The notes: a model not told the origin generated them from the letters alone. Shown: positions 15,901-25,397, counted from the first letter of the stretch. The stretch is DNA of 64,000 nucleotides from Dehalococcoidia bacterium (GCA_011191975.1 DUFA01000107.1:43077-107076), one strand, 5' to 3'. Program-made: numbers and translations.

Positions 15901-18576
15901 TTAGTAGTTAAGGAGCTGTTGTTTAAGTCTTTCAATCTTATCCGCTATAGTATCCTTCTTTTGTCGTTCTTTTTCAACTACTGCCGCCGGCGCTTTCTCA
16001 AGGAATGCCTTATCCTTCAACCTTATCTCGAGACGGTCAAACTCCGCCTGATCGCGCTCGATCTCCTTCTGAAGTCGTTGTTTCTCCACTTCGACATCCA
16101 CCATGCTCTCCATCGGTATCACCACCTCTACCTCTTTCAAAACCATCGCCAAAGCCTTCTCTCCTGTTTTCAACTGACTCCTGTCGTCCAGGATAGTCAC
16201 CGGCTTTGCCCTGGCCAAAGTCTCCATCACTCCCGAATAAGGTTTTATCGCATCGGTGAGTACTCCACCATAGACCTGGGCTTCTATCCACTTCGAGTTG
16301 TCGACGTTGTACTGCGACCGCGCGTTTCGGATGGACCTGACAATCTCCGTCACCGACTCCATGATACGCTCCGCCTCGTCATCATATAACCTTTCATCCG
16401 CTTCAGGATAGGCCGATATCATGATGGACTCTTCCTCCTGCCATCCCTCAGGCAGCCGCCACTTCAAATGCTGCCACAGCTCCTCGGTGATGAAAGGCAT
16501 ATAAGGATGAAGCATCCTCAACGACGCCTCGAGCACGTGTACCAGCACCGGAACCGGAGATACCGTACCTTCTTCCTCCGAGTTTAGCCGCGTCTTAGCA
16601 AGCTCGATATACCAGTCGCAGTACTCGCTCCAGAGAAACTCGTGCATATACCTCTGGGCTTCAGCAAACTGGAAGCCTTCCAGGAACTTGTTAACACTGG
16701 CAACTATCCTGTTCAGCCGTGATAGTATCCACCGGTCTTCAACCGGCAGTGAGTCGTACTGGATCTCAATATCGACATCCCCTTCCGGTATATTCCGAAG
16801 AACATACCGCGTCGCATTCCAGAGTTTGTTGGCGAAGTTCCTGCCTGCTTCGAGTTTGACAGAACCAAGTTTGCTGTCGGTCGCCGGCGATGTGCCGGTA
16901 ATGACTGCAAATCTCAGAGCGTCGGTGCCGTATTGCTCCAGCTTCTCGATCGGGTTCACTACATTGCCCCGTACCTTACTCATCTTCATGCCGCGTTCGT
17001 CCCGGATAAGACCATGCAGGTAGACAGTACTGAAAGGAATGTCACCCATATTCTCAAGTCCCATCATAATCATCCTGGCAACCCAGAAGAACAGGATATC
17101 GTAAGCAGTCTCCATTACGGTAGTCGGGTAAAAATACCGCAGGTCATCAGTATAGTCCGGCCAGCCTAGTGTGGAGTGAGTCACCAGCGCCGAACTGAAC
17201 AAGGTATCCAGCACGTCAGGATCCTGCTTGATATTAGTCGAACCGCAGTGTTCGCACTTATCCGGTGTCTCTATTTTCACCGTCAACTGATTACAGTCGC
17301 CACAGTACCATACAGGAACCTGGTGTCCCCACCACAGCTGACGGCTAATACACCAGTCTCGGATGTTCTCCATCCAGTTCAGGTAAACCTTGGTCGAGCT
17401 TGATGGTACGATAGTGATATGCCCGTCTTTCACTGCTTCGATAGCAGGCTCAGCCAATGGTTGAACTCTTACCCACCACTGTTCGCTGACTATAGGCTCG
17501 ACGGATGTCTGGCATCGGTGGCAGTGTCCCACGGCGTGACTGTAAGGTTCTATCTTCACCAGCTGCCCCGATTTCTCCAGGTCGGCAACGATCGCTTCCC
17601 GGCACTCATACCTGTCCATTCCCTCATATGGACCGGCATTCGCATTCATCGTTGCGTCGTCATTCAAAATATTGATAAACTCAAGATTGTTCCTCTGTGC
17701 CACCTCAAAGTCGACTGGATCGTGCGCCGGTGTTATCTTTACTGCGCCGGTACCGAATACAGGATCAACCGCTTCATCAGCAACTATCTCTATCTGGCGA
17801 TTCACTGCCGGAAGAAGCACCTTTTTACCTACCAGATCTTTATACCTCTCGTCGTAAGGATTCACCGCGACAGCCGTATCGCCCAGTATTGTTTCAGGCC
17901 TTGTCGTTGCCACGGTTATATATCCGTCCTCTCCAACTATAGGGTAGCGAACGTACCAGAGTTTGCCCGTAACATCGCTATGGTCTACTTCTAGGTCGGA
18001 AAGAGCTGTCGAGCACTTTGGACACCAGTTAACGATTCTTTCTCCTTTATATATCAGGCCTTTATTGTAAAGGTTCACAAAAGTAGTCCGGACTGCTTTA
18101 CTTCTTTGTTCGTCCAGCGTGAAATATTCCCGGCTCCAGTCGCAGGAAGCTCCCAGCCGATGATGTTGATTGGCGATTGTCGCCTGGACCTGTCTCACCC
18201 ACTCATGAGTTCTCTCGATGAATTTCTCTCTACCAAGCTGCTGTCTGGTTGTCCCTTCTCCAGCAAGCACCCTTTCCATGACAACCTGGGTAGCGATACC
18301 TGCATGGTCAGTGCCGGGAAGCCATAGAGCCGAATCCCCTTTCATCCTGTGCCAGCGGGTCATTATATCCTGGAGAGTGACAACAAGGACATGCCCAATA
18401 TGCAACTCCCCCGTAACATTCGGAAGTGGTAGTATGATGGCAAAAGGCTTTTTCTCAGGATCTCGTTCCGCCCTGAAATAGCCCTTTTGCATCCAGAAAT
18501 CATACCACTTCTGTTCGTTGTTGCCCGGTTCATACGCCTTGGGCATCTCATTTTGTATTTCCGGTGCTTGTGCCAT
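15901..18576 (-). CDS. valS: Valyl-tRNA synthetase
   Basis: Class I synthetase that charges tRNA-Val. 891 residues. PLPNVTGELHIGHV carries HIGH, KMSKVRGNVVNP carries KMSKS, the CP1 editing domain (about 200-330, TTRPETILGDTAVAV) that removes mischarged threonine is present, as are zinc-binding CPKC and CGDC/CEHC pairs, and a C-terminal coiled-coil arm (about 825-891). GGGAG before ATG 18576 gives a good start. The gap to the upstream gene is only 38 bases, leaving no room for a T-box leader. The usual W of the DVLDTWFSS motif is L here, which is unusual but not obviously harmful. Confidence 0.97.
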   Translation of the reverse strand: MAQAPEIQNEMPKAYEPGNNEQKWYDFWMQKGYFRAERDPEKKPFAIILPLPNVTGELHIGHVLVVTLQDIMTRWHRMKGDSALWLPGTDHAGIATQVVMERVLAGEGTTRQQLGREKFIERTHEWVRQVQATIANQHHRLGASCDWSREYFTLDEQRSKAVRTTFVNLYNKGLIYKGERIVNWCPKCSTALSDLEVDHSDVTGKLWYVRYPIVGEDGYITVATTRPETILGDTAVAVNPYDERYKDLVGKKVLLPAVNRQIEIVADEAVDPVFGTGAVKITPAHDPVDFEVAQRNNLEFINILNDDATMNANAGPYEGMDRYECREAIVADLEKSGQLVKIEPYSHAVGHCHRCQTSVEPIVSEQWWVRVQPLAEPAIEAVKDGHITIVPSSSTKVYLNWMENIRDWCISRQLWWGHQVPVWYCGDCNQLTVKIETPDKCEHCGSTNIKQDPDVLDTLFSSALVTHSTLGWPDYTDDLRYFYPTTVMETAYDILFFWVARMIMMGLENMGDIPFSTVYLHGLIRDERGMKMSKVRGNVVNPIEKLEQYGTDALRFAVITGTSPATDSKLGSVKLEAGRNFANKLWNATRYVLRNIPEGDVDIEIQYDSLPVEDRWILSRLNRIVASVNKFLEGFQFAEAQRYMHEFLWSEYCDWYIELAKTRLNSEEEGTVSPVPVLVHVLEASLRMLHPYMPFITEELWQHLKWRLPEGWQEEESIMISAYPEADERLYDDEAERIMESVTEIVRSIRNARSQYNVDNSKWIEAQVYGGVLTDAIKPYSGVMETLARAKPVTILDDRSQLKTGEKALAMVLKEVEVVIPMESMVDVEVEKQRLQKEIERDQAEFDRLEIRLKDKAFLEKAPAAVVEKERQKKDTIADKIERLKQQLLNY

Positions 18577-18614
18577 GTTTTTCTCCCTGTTGTGTAAAAA
18601 ATCACTTAATTATC

Positions 18615-18992
18615 TCATGATTCTGACTCAGCTAAAACTGTTTGTTCAACTCGTTTATTCTTAAACTTCAGCCAGAATGCATAGATCATACAGATCACCC
18701 CAGCTGCACTGACTATATCAACAGCCAGTCCGACACCAAAGGTAATATTCCGCATAGTGTCTATACCGGAACTTCTGGAAGACATCCTGAAAGGTAGATA
18801 TACAATCGGTATCCGTAATAATGTTCCCAGAATGTTCAGAGCGGCTCCGGTAATGAAAAATCGTTCGGCTTTTCCACCACCTCTTCTCAGCTTTACTATA
18901 CCAAAGATTAAAGTCCCAATCCAGAAAAGAACAGGTATACCGTAACTTAAGAATCCGAAGAAAATCATCTGTAAAATATCACCGGCGTCCAT
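18615..18992 (-). CDS. Small membrane protein, paralogue of the next gene upstream
   Basis: 125 residues with four hydrophobic segments (about 8-28, 42-62, 80-105 with breaks). No family recognised. It shares the central pattern 'K-[LM]-R-R-G-G-x-K-x-E-[RK]' and overall layout with the gene at 18992-19333, so the two arose by tandem duplication. Its ATG overlaps the upstream stop (TAATG), which implies translational coupling. The two products may form a heterodimer; that is inference. Confidence 0.75.
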   Translation of the reverse strand: MDAGDILQMIFFGFLSYGIPVLFWIGTLIFGIVKLRRGGGKAERFFITGAALNILGTLLRIPIVYLPFRMSSRSSGIDTMRNITFGVGLAVDIVSAAGVICMIYAFWLKFKNKRVEQTVLAESES

Positions 18993-19333
18993 TACGTTAA
19001 CTCCGGTTTCTTAATCTTAAATTTTATCCAGAACGCCAGTACCAGGCAGATAAAGCCGGCAAGGCTGATAATCATACGAGGTACAGACACCAGGAACATC
19101 ATTCTACCTATCGATGCGATACCGGCACCCTCCTGGTTCACCCATATATCAACCAGTATCGTAGAAAGAGGACTGAGTATTGTCTTTAAGAAGATCAGGC
19201 TACAGCCGGCCACAAGGAGTTTTTCAGGCTTAGTTCCACCGCGCCTGAGCATTTTGATCGACAGCACAAGTCCGATTACCCAGACAAGGAGTAAGGGGAT
19301 CATTCTTATGAGACTGGAAGTAATATCATCCAT
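18992..19333 (-). CDS. Small membrane protein, paralogue of the next gene downstream
   Basis: 113 residues, four hydrophobic segments; contains KMLRRGGTKPEKLLVAGCSL, matching KLRRGGGKAERFFITGAAL of its neighbour. Function unknown. Its start overlaps the end of the acetyltransferase gene by 8 bases and its stop overlaps the start of the next gene, so it is embedded in a tightly coupled operon. Confidence 0.75.
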   Translation of the reverse strand: MDDITSSLIRMIPLLLVWVIGLVLSIKMLRRGGTKPEKLLVAGCSLIFLKTILSPLSTILVDIWVNQEGAGIASIGRMMFLVSVPRMIISLAGFICLVLAFWIKFKIKKPELT

Positions 19334-19766
19334 TATATGGTTCGTCTTCTATCAGTCTCCTGGACATTGTGATGACTTCGTCGTGGCCATACCCGATTTT
19401 CTCGTAAAAGCTGATTACATCCAGGTTGTTTTTCCGCACCATAAGGTCGATCTTCGGACATCCGATCTCCAGGAGTTTTTCTTCAGCAGCCGCCATTATC
19501 TGTCTTCCCAGTCCTTGTTTCCGGTGTTTAGGATCTATCGCAAGGTAATATATCCACCCACGATGCCCATCGTAACCCGCCATTACCGACGCAACTATCT
19601 TCTCGTCAATTAAACCAACAAAGAATAGATCGGGACTGTCTTTCAGTTTACGGTCGATATCTTTTTTCGGATTATTCCATGGTTTCGTGAGACTACAGGC
19701 CCGCCAGATATGGATTACAGTTTCTTCGTCTTCAGGCATGTACTGCCGGATCTTCATCTCAATCAT
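19326..19766 (-). CDS. GNAT acetyltransferase, YpeA/RimI-like
   Basis: 146 residues, complete GNAT fold: N-terminal MKIRQYMPEDEETVIHIW, acetyl-CoA loop PKHRKQGLGRQIMAAAEEKL, and NNLDVISFYEKIGY. The pattern with WxNPxKDIxRKL and GYDGHRGWIYYLAI is that of YpeA-type acetyltransferases, whose substrate is unknown. The start overlaps the coaB stop by 8 bases; an in-frame ATG three codons on is a possible alternative. Its place after coaB suggests cotranscription with CoA synthesis, whose product is the donor for this enzyme. Confidence 0.88.
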   Translation of the reverse strand: MIEMKIRQYMPEDEETVIHIWRACSLTKPWNNPKKDIDRKLKDSPDLFFVGLIDEKIVASVMAGYDGHRGWIYYLAIDPKHRKQGLGRQIMAAAEEKLLEIGCPKIDLMVRKNNLDVISFYEKIGYGHDEVITMSRRLIEDEPYNG

Positions 19767-20403
19767 CTGCCGTCATTTCTTCGACACAGTCCAAGATTTT
19801 TTCGGCTACTTCCCGCTTGCTCATCAGAGGCAACTCATTTTTTCGACCATCTTTGAAAAGGATAGTGATACGGTTGGTATCTACAGCAAAACCGGCATCA
19901 GGAGCGGACACATCGTTTGCGCAGATAAAAGCCAGTCGTTTTTCAACAAGTTTTTTATGAGCGTTGTTCAAAAGGTCTTCAGTCTCAGCGGCAAACCCCG
20001 CCTTAAAGACGGTATCAGGCACTTCCAGTAAAAAATCTTTAGTTTGTACCAGTTCAAGGATTAACTTATCACCTTTCTTTTTTATCTTGTTCGGTGCAGG
20101 ATTCGCCACCGTGTAGTCGGCTACTGCCGCTGCCATTATCAGGATATCAGCCAATTCGCAACTACTCAGGACAGCTTCTCTCATCTCAGCGACAGTTTCT
20201 ACGAACTTGATTTCATCGTATTTCGCTGGATCAGGAGGGGTGATAGTGGTTACGAGTGTAACTTTCATACCGCGATCTTTGGCTGCATCAGCAAGAGCAA
20301 AACCCATTTTCCCGGAAGACCGATTTCCAATATAGCGTACGGGGTCGATCGGTTCCCGATTACCTCCCGCGCTGACGATAATATGCTTGCCCGCGAGACT
20401 CAT
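19759..20403 (-). CDS. coaB: Phosphopantothenate-cysteine ligase, separate CoaB
   Basis: 214 residues. Joins 4'-phosphopantothenate and cysteine in CoA synthesis. Diagnostic: VSAGGNREPIDPVRYIGNRSSGKMG (nucleotide and dimer site), AAAVADY and the K-rich loop KKLVEKRLAFICANDV. In most bacteria CoaB is the C-terminal half of a fused CoaBC; here it is its own gene, overlapping coaC by 4 bases (ATGA), so translation is coupled and the two products likely still form one complex. Confidence 0.93.
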   Translation of the reverse strand: MSLAGKHIIVSAGGNREPIDPVRYIGNRSSGKMGFALADAAKDRGMKVTLVTTITPPDPAKYDEIKFVETVAEMREAVLSSCELADILIMAAAVADYTVANPAPNKIKKKGDKLILELVQTKDFLLEVPDTVFKAGFAAETEDLLNNAHKKLVEKRLAFICANDVSAPDAGFAVDTNRITILFKDGRKNELPLMSKREVAEKILDCVEEMTADD

Positions 20404-20951
20404 CGTTTATTATCCAGGGTCGCTTTTACTACTTCAATTATCTTTTCTAAGTCGGCAAGTCTGCCCTGGCCAATCTTCCCTGACGCAAGTCGACCGAACT
20501 CAGGTTCAACGATAATAAACCCTCGTGTTTTCAATTTTTCAATGTTCTCCTGAGTAATGGGGTTTTTGTACATGTTATCATTCATTGAGGGCGCGACAAC
20601 CACAGGAGCTTCCGTAGCCAGGATAGTGCAGGTAAGAGAATCATCGGCAATGCCGCAGGCTATTTTAGCTATGATATTGGCGGTAGCGGGCGCAATTACC
20701 ACCACGTCGGCGGCTTCAGCGAGCGCAACGTGTTCAACGCTGTATTCGGATTCAAGATCGAACATATCCATCACTACCGGCTGTCCGGTGAGATTACGGA
20801 AGGTTAATGGAGTGATAAACTCGGCAGCGGAATATGTCATGATGGTCTTGACAGTGATTCCCGACTGCACAAGTTTACTGGCAAGGTCCGCCGCTTTATA
20901 AGCCGCGATCCCACCGGTTACACCGAGCACAACAGTTTGTTCTTCAGACAT
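20400..20951 (-). CDS. coaC: Phosphopantothenoylcysteine decarboxylase, separate CoaC
   Basis: 183-residue FMN-dependent decarboxylase, third step from pantothenate to CoA. Shows GVTGGIAAYKAADLASKL, the active-site histidine in VEHVALAEAADVVVIAPATAN, and the substrate clamp APSMNDNMY. The length fits a stand-alone HFCD-family flavoprotein rather than a bifunctional CoaBC (about 400). A GAGGAG site precedes ATG 20951. The coaX gene ends 22 bases upstream of this gene's start in the same operon, so three CoA steps are contiguous. Confidence 0.93.
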   Translation of the reverse strand: MSEEQTVVLGVTGGIAAYKAADLASKLVQSGITVKTIMTYSAAEFITPLTFRNLTGQPVVMDMFDLESEYSVEHVALAEAADVVVIAPATANIIAKIACGIADDSLTCTILATEAPVVVAPSMNDNMYKNPITQENIEKLKTRGFIIVEPEFGRLASGKIGQGRLADLEKIIEVVKATLDNKR

Positions 20952-20972
20952 TTCAGTCTCCTCGAATAAAGG

Positions 20973-21740
20973 CTAGGCAGTATTCATTTCGTAAAGGATT
21001 TTCAGCCCCATCAGTGTTAGATTGGGATTTACTGTATCGATCACCTTAGTTTCGTCGGCAACCAGTTCGGAATAACCGCCGGTAGCAACTACCATTGCCT
21101 TTTTACCAAGTTCATCCTGGATACGCGTAACGATACCTTCAATTAGACCGGCATAGCCGAAGATAAGACCTGATTGAATAGCGGTTACTGTACTGGTACC
21201 TATCGCTTTTTTCGGTTTAACCCATTCCACACGAGGTAAAGCTGCGGTTCGGGTAAATAACGCTTCAGCCGCTATCGCAATACCCGGTGCAACCGCTCCT
21301 CCGAGATAATCTCCTTCTTTCGAAACTGTATCAAAAGCAGTGGCTGTTCCCATGGCCACCACAATCACATCGTCCTTATAGATAGTATGAGCGGCTGTGG
21401 CATTCGCGATACGATCTGAGCCTACTTCCCTCGGATTATCGATACGAATGCGTATCCCTGTCTTTATTCCGGGACCCACCATAAGTGGCGTTATATCAAA
21501 GTATTTACGAAACAGCTCATTAAATGTACTACGCAGGGGTGGTACAACACAGCTGATTGCTACTTCATTTATATCCGATACATCAAGGCTCTGGTGGTTT
21601 AAAAGGTTGAGTATCATAACAGCATACTCATCGGCCATCTGATTGATCTGGGTATATATACGCCAGGTTGCGCGGAGGTTATCTCCTTCAAATACCCCCA
21701 TCGTTACATTGGTATTTCCTGTGTCTATAGCTAACAGCAT
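20973..21740 (-). CDS. coaX: Type III pantothenate kinase
   Basis: 255 residues. First step of CoA synthesis, phosphorylating pantothenate; type III enzymes are not inhibited by CoA. ASKHA fold motifs: MLLAIDTGNTNVTMGVF (phosphate 1), GPGIKTGIRI and DRIANATAA, VAMGTATAFD (phosphate 2). Strong AGGAG before ATG 21740. It lies between nnr (20 bases) and coaC (21 bases). A monovalent cation need is family knowledge. Confidence 0.95.
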   Translation of the reverse strand: MLLAIDTGNTNVTMGVFEGDNLRATWRIYTQINQMADEYAVMILNLLNHQSLDVSDINEVAISCVVPPLRSTFNELFRKYFDITPLMVGPGIKTGIRIRIDNPREVGSDRIANATAAHTIYKDDVIVVAMGTATAFDTVSKEGDYLGGAVAPGIAIAAEALFTRTAALPRVEWVKPKKAIGTSTVTAIQSGLIFGYAGLIEGIVTRIQDELGKKAMVVATGGYSELVADETKVIDTVNPNLTLMGLKILYEMNTA

Positions 21741-21760
21741 AACCTTTTCTCCTGTAAGGG

Positions 21761-23326
21761 TTATCCTGAAATTCCTTCTTTAATATTCTTTATTATTATC
21801 GGGAGTTCCATTAACAGGTCCGAAGCGATCATTCCGGTATCGCCAAATCTTTTTTTTACCCTCTCTCCGGCTTCACCATGAAGAAACACACCGCAGGAAG
21901 CTGCGTCAGCAGGAGGTAAACCTTGGGCGAGTAAACCGGCAATCACTCCGGTAAGTACGTCACCTGTGCCTGCTGAAGCCAGTCCCGGGTTAGCTGCCGG
22001 ATTTATGATCGTAGCTTTTCCCGGCGACGCTATTACCGAATAGGCTCCTTTCAGCACTACAGTCTGATTCCACTTCATAGCTGCTTCTTCAGCAACCTTC
22101 AGTCTATCCTGCTGTACCTCTTCGACTTTCATTCCGGTCAGACGTGCCATTTCACCGGGATGTGGTGTTAGTATAGCATTACCTTTGAAATCCCGCCACC
22201 ATTCAGGCTCATTTGCCAGTATATTTAAAGCATCAGCGTCAACTACGACAGGAGGATAATCAATTTCATTATCGATTAATAGTCGCTTGATCAATTCCAC
22301 AATCCGTTCACTCTGCCCCAACCCACAGCCGATAAGTACTGCATCATAGTTCGTGATTTGGTCCTTAATCAGTTTCACCGAGACTGTCGAATTAATTTGG
22401 CCGTCAATCTCAGGTAATGGTAAGTACGTTGCTTCAGTTAATTTCGATGCCAGGATCGTCTGAATACTAGCAGAAGTCGCCAGTGTCACCAGCCCAGCCC
22501 CTACTCTCATAGCGCCGGAGCAGGCTAAATAGGCAGCACCGATATAGTTCACCGAACCGGCGATTACCAGCACTCTACCGAAAGTCCCCTTGTTGGCGCT
22601 TATCGGTCGCCGGGGTAAGAGAGTTTTTACTCTTTCAGCGGTATTCAAATCCAGGTTGATATTTTCAACCATCTGAGACGGTATTCCAATATCTACTACG
22701 GTTATCCTGCCGACTCTTTCCGAACCCGGCTGGTTGTACATACCAACCTTTGGATATCCAAGCGTTATCGTGTCATCCGCGTAAAGGCATACATCATCGA
22801 CAACCCCTGTATCAGCGTTCATTCCGGAAGGAATATCAACCGCGAAAATATGTAAATTGGGATTCTTCCCAATTGCTTTACCAACCTTATCCAACGCTTG
22901 CCTGAAAACACCCTCAAGGGAACGGTTGTTTCCCGTTCCGAACATCGCGTCCAGCACAGCATCGGCATTCTGCAGATCAGAATTGAGTTCGTCAAGGTCA
23001 TTGCTTGTGGATATCTCATTGCAGGATATGTTCCTGTCATGGATCATTTCTAAATTAGGATCATCCGTACGTCTCTTCCCAAACAGGTACAGACTAACTT
23101 CAAGTCCTGAATCCCAAAGATACCTGGCAGCCACCAATCCGTCTCCACCATTATTACCGGGACCGGCCAGGATGACGATTTTTTTCGAATAGTAGTCTCC
23201 CAGAATCCGCGTAACCTCAATAGCTACCGCTTTTCCGGCATTCTCCATGAGTACGCTTGTCGGCAGACCATTGTCAGCACATTCACGGTCGATTCGTATC
23301 ATCTGATCGGCTGTTACTATTTTCAT
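21761..23326 (-). CDS. nnr: Bifunctional NAD(P)HX epimerase / ADP-dependent dehydratase
   Basis: 521 residues that repair hydrated NADH and NADPH. N-terminal epimerase domain (YjeF_N) with GPGNNGGDGLVAARYL near residue 54 and DAMFGTG; C-terminal ribokinase-like dehydratase (YjeF_C) with VVVDADALN, LTPHPGEMARLTG and GTGDVLTGVIAGLLAQG, whose aspartate is catalytic. Length is normal for the fusion. First gene of the coaX-coaC-coaB string; the Mut7-C gene ends 78 bases upstream. Confidence 0.95.
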   Translation of the reverse strand: MKIVTADQMIRIDRECADNGLPTSVLMENAGKAVAIEVTRILGDYYSKKIVILAGPGNNGGDGLVAARYLWDSGLEVSLYLFGKRRTDDPNLEMIHDRNISCNEISTSNDLDELNSDLQNADAVLDAMFGTGNNRSLEGVFRQALDKVGKAIGKNPNLHIFAVDIPSGMNADTGVVDDVCLYADDTITLGYPKVGMYNQPGSERVGRITVVDIGIPSQMVENINLDLNTAERVKTLLPRRPISANKGTFGRVLVIAGSVNYIGAAYLACSGAMRVGAGLVTLATSASIQTILASKLTEATYLPLPEIDGQINSTVSVKLIKDQITNYDAVLIGCGLGQSERIVELIKRLLIDNEIDYPPVVVDADALNILANEPEWWRDFKGNAILTPHPGEMARLTGMKVEEVQQDRLKVAEEAAMKWNQTVVLKGAYSVIASPGKATIINPAANPGLASAGTGDVLTGVIAGLLAQGLPPADAASCGVFLHGEAGERVKKRFGDTGMIASDLLMELPIIIKNIKEGISG

Positions 23327-23404
23327 AAGATATCCTGTTATGTCGTGTTAATTTGAAGTGTAGCAATAACCTTCTGTAGGGTCAAGATACTATCAGCTCG
23401 TTGT

Positions 23405-23872
23405 TCAACTCCCTGTAAATTTTTGTAATTTTTCAACCATTGCCTGCCAGTGGGTACCTTTCCAGTAAATCCTGTTACATACGGGGCACTCCATGTATTC
23501 TTCCTGAGTTTTGTACACATAAGGAGGTACGCGGTCCTTCACCTCAGCCACGGTTCTTTGTTCTAGAAGGTTATTACATTCCATACACCTGGTAAAAAGC
23601 CCATCATGCAAATCCAGGTCAAGGAAATTATTCACCTGCCTGATCTGCTCTTCCGGATCATTACTATCGATATGAACGGCTTTTACCTTCCCGTTGTCCA
23701 CCACACCATATTTCATAATCCCGGTATCTTTAGTAAGGATGATCCTGTTTTCTCTGAGAGCACAAATCACCATCTGCCAGTCATCCTCACTGGTGAAAAA
23801 ATCCGTGTCATAACCCAGCATTCTGAGCCATTTCACCAGCTTCCCTACGTTATGATCGACAATGAACTTCAT
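23405..23872 (-). CDS. Mut7-C RNase-domain protein with zinc ribbon
   Basis: 155 residues. N-terminal PIN-like Mut7-C domain (PF01927): KFIVDHNVGKLVKWLRMLGYDT, with acidic residues expected for metal-dependent RNA cleavage, and RENRIILTKDTGIM. C-terminal zinc ribbon CMECN ... CPVCNRIYWKGTHW. Usual length for bacterial members. Its RNA target is unknown. Flanked by the metal-hydrolase gene 23 bases upstream, so it is part of the same run. Confidence 0.9.
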   Translation of the reverse strand: MKFIVDHNVGKLVKWLRMLGYDTDFFTSEDDWQMVICALRENRIILTKDTGIMKYGVVDNGKVKAVHIDSNDPEEQIRQVNNFLDLDLHDGLFTRCMECNNLLEQRTVAEVKDRVPPYVYKTQEEYMECPVCNRIYWKGTHWQAMVEKLQKFTGS

Positions 23873-23895
23873 TTTATCGAAAATTACTTAAAAGT

Positions 23896-24666
23896 TTAGA
23901 TGATTATTTCCATTCCCTCATACCCGGGAGCAATACGGCAGTTTAATTCATCTGCAACCGCCGATAATTCGATTTTGATATCCTCTTCCATACGGGGGTT
24001 TATGTGAACGGTAACGATATCGGGGAGGAATCCGTTAATCTCTTTGAAAGAGACCAGTTCCTGTTTGAGTAGATTTGGAGTAAGATGACCTGGTTTCTCA
24101 GTACCCTCTCCACTTGCATTATCCTCGGTTACCTCTATGATTAACACCTCCGGTGATGAGATCTTCCAGCATTCACCTAGTCCAGGGCCTGTATCCGAAG
24201 TATAAAATATCTGTTTCCCTTCCGCCGAAACGATCTTGAAACCATTAGTAATTCCAAAATGGTTCACCGGAACAGGAGTGATTTCATATCCGGCTATGTT
24301 ATATGTCTGAAATGGCTCCACGATATGCATCCTGAGAGTAGGATTTCCCAGGGGTTCTCCGGTAAGGTCCCTGTATATACCGCTAGTAAAAAAATGCTTG
24401 GCGAGTGTGTCAACAACATCCAAAGAGGTATATAGATCAATGCTCGTTCCAGAGTGATAAAAATTCGTACTAAGAGCAGTTACGTCTCTGATATGGTCAT
24501 AATGCCTGTGAGATAGTATCAACGCCTGCAGGTGGTTCTGTTCTTCCATTGACAGGTTTGAAGTCAAGCTGCCGGCATCGACTGCCAGTATATCATCGAT
24601 AACGAAACATGTATGGCCGTATTCACGTGTTTCGCAGTTATGAGCGCCCAGTATTTTTATCTTCAT
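23896..24666 (-). CDS. Metallo-beta-lactamase fold hydrolase
   Basis: 256 residues. Zinc motif LILSHRHYDHIRDVTAL (H-x-H-x-D-H), YTSDTGPG with the bridging aspartate, and a C-terminal VTVHINPRME histidine. The layout resembles class II cyclic nucleotide phosphodiesterases and tRNase Z-like metal hydrolases, but it lacks features to choose a substrate. A GCAGGGG site precedes ATG 24666. Second of the run after the membrane transporter gene. Confidence 0.85.
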   Translation of the reverse strand: MKIKILGAHNCETREYGHTCFVIDDILAVDAGSLTSNLSMEEQNHLQALILSHRHYDHIRDVTALSTNFYHSGTSIDLYTSLDVVDTLAKHFFTSGIYRDLTGEPLGNPTLRMHIVEPFQTYNIAGYEITPVPVNHFGITNGFKIVSAEGKQIFYTSDTGPGLGECWKISSPEVLIIEVTEDNASGEGTEKPGHLTPNLLKQELVSFKEINGFLPDIVTVHINPRMEEDIKIELSAVADELNCRIAPGYEGMEIII

Positions 24667-24689
24667 TCGTACCCCTGCCTTTGTATAAT

Positions 24690-25358
24690 TCAGCCTGTCT
24701 TTACCGAAAACGGTGAGAAATCCGTCTCATAGTCGTAGGTATCCATGGATTCTTTTTTCTTCAAGTAATTGACTACGAGGTATGTGAGTGGAGTGGCAAC
24801 TATCTCGATACAGGTTTTCACCAGCCAGTGGTTGAATATCATGATAGGATCGAATACGGGCGTGCCAACGTATGCGAGTACAATGAAAATCGCTGTATCA
24901 AGACCCTGACCAGCTATAGTAGAAGCGATAGTCCTGCTCCACAGCCAGCGCCCTTTCGTGAATATTTTCATCTTTGCCAGAATGAAGGAGTTCACAAATT
25001 CGCCTACAAGATAGCCGCAAAAAGATGCTGCAAGAAGCCGTGGCGTGTAGCCAAGAATCGACTCATATGCTGCCTGGCCTTCCCAGAACGGAGCTGATGG
25101 AAGGTACTGACCTATCCAGGCGAAGAACACGAATATCAGGTTACAGATAAACCCAAGCCAGATCACTCTTCTCGACCATCTGTACCCATACACCTCGGTA
25201 AGGACATCTCCGAAAATATAGCTGAGAGGAAAGACAAATATTGCCGCAGGAAGGATAAAGGAACCGTAGCTTATGACCTTTACTGCAATGATATTAGCCG
25301 TGATAAGGCATGTCACGAAAACAACAGTAATAAAAACGAACCTGTGTGATACGCTCAT
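24690..25358 (-). CDS. Queuosine precursor transporter, VUT/YhhQ family
   Basis: 222 residues with six hydrophobic segments. The pattern TANIIAVKVISYG, VFPLSYIFGDVLTEVYGYRWSRRVIWLGF and the late KTCIEIVATPLTYLVVNYLKKKE is that of the DUF165/VUT family, which imports 7-cyano-7-deazaguanine or related queuosine precursors. No queuosine synthesis gene lies in the window, so the substrate is taken from the family only. The MBL gene starts 23 bases downstream. Confidence 0.9.
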   Translation of the reverse strand: MSVSHRFVFITVVFVTCLITANIIAVKVISYGSFILPAAIFVFPLSYIFGDVLTEVYGYRWSRRVIWLGFICNLIFVFFAWIGQYLPSAPFWEGQAAYESILGYTPRLLAASFCGYLVGEFVNSFILAKMKIFTKGRWLWSRTIASTIAGQGLDTAIFIVLAYVGTPVFDPIMIFNHWLVKTCIEIVATPLTYLVVNYLKKKESMDTYDYETDFSPFSVKTG

Positions 25359-25397
25359 ATAAAGGTCATACTCCGCAATGGAATCTGAATTCGTTGG

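Noticed and set aside
17419..17994. 191-residue plus-strand frame opposite valS
   Set aside because: Shadow of valS; composition follows the reverse strand and no motif is visible.
18577..18614. T-box leader before valS
   Set aside because: Only 38 bases separate valS from the upstream gene; there is no room for a T-box.
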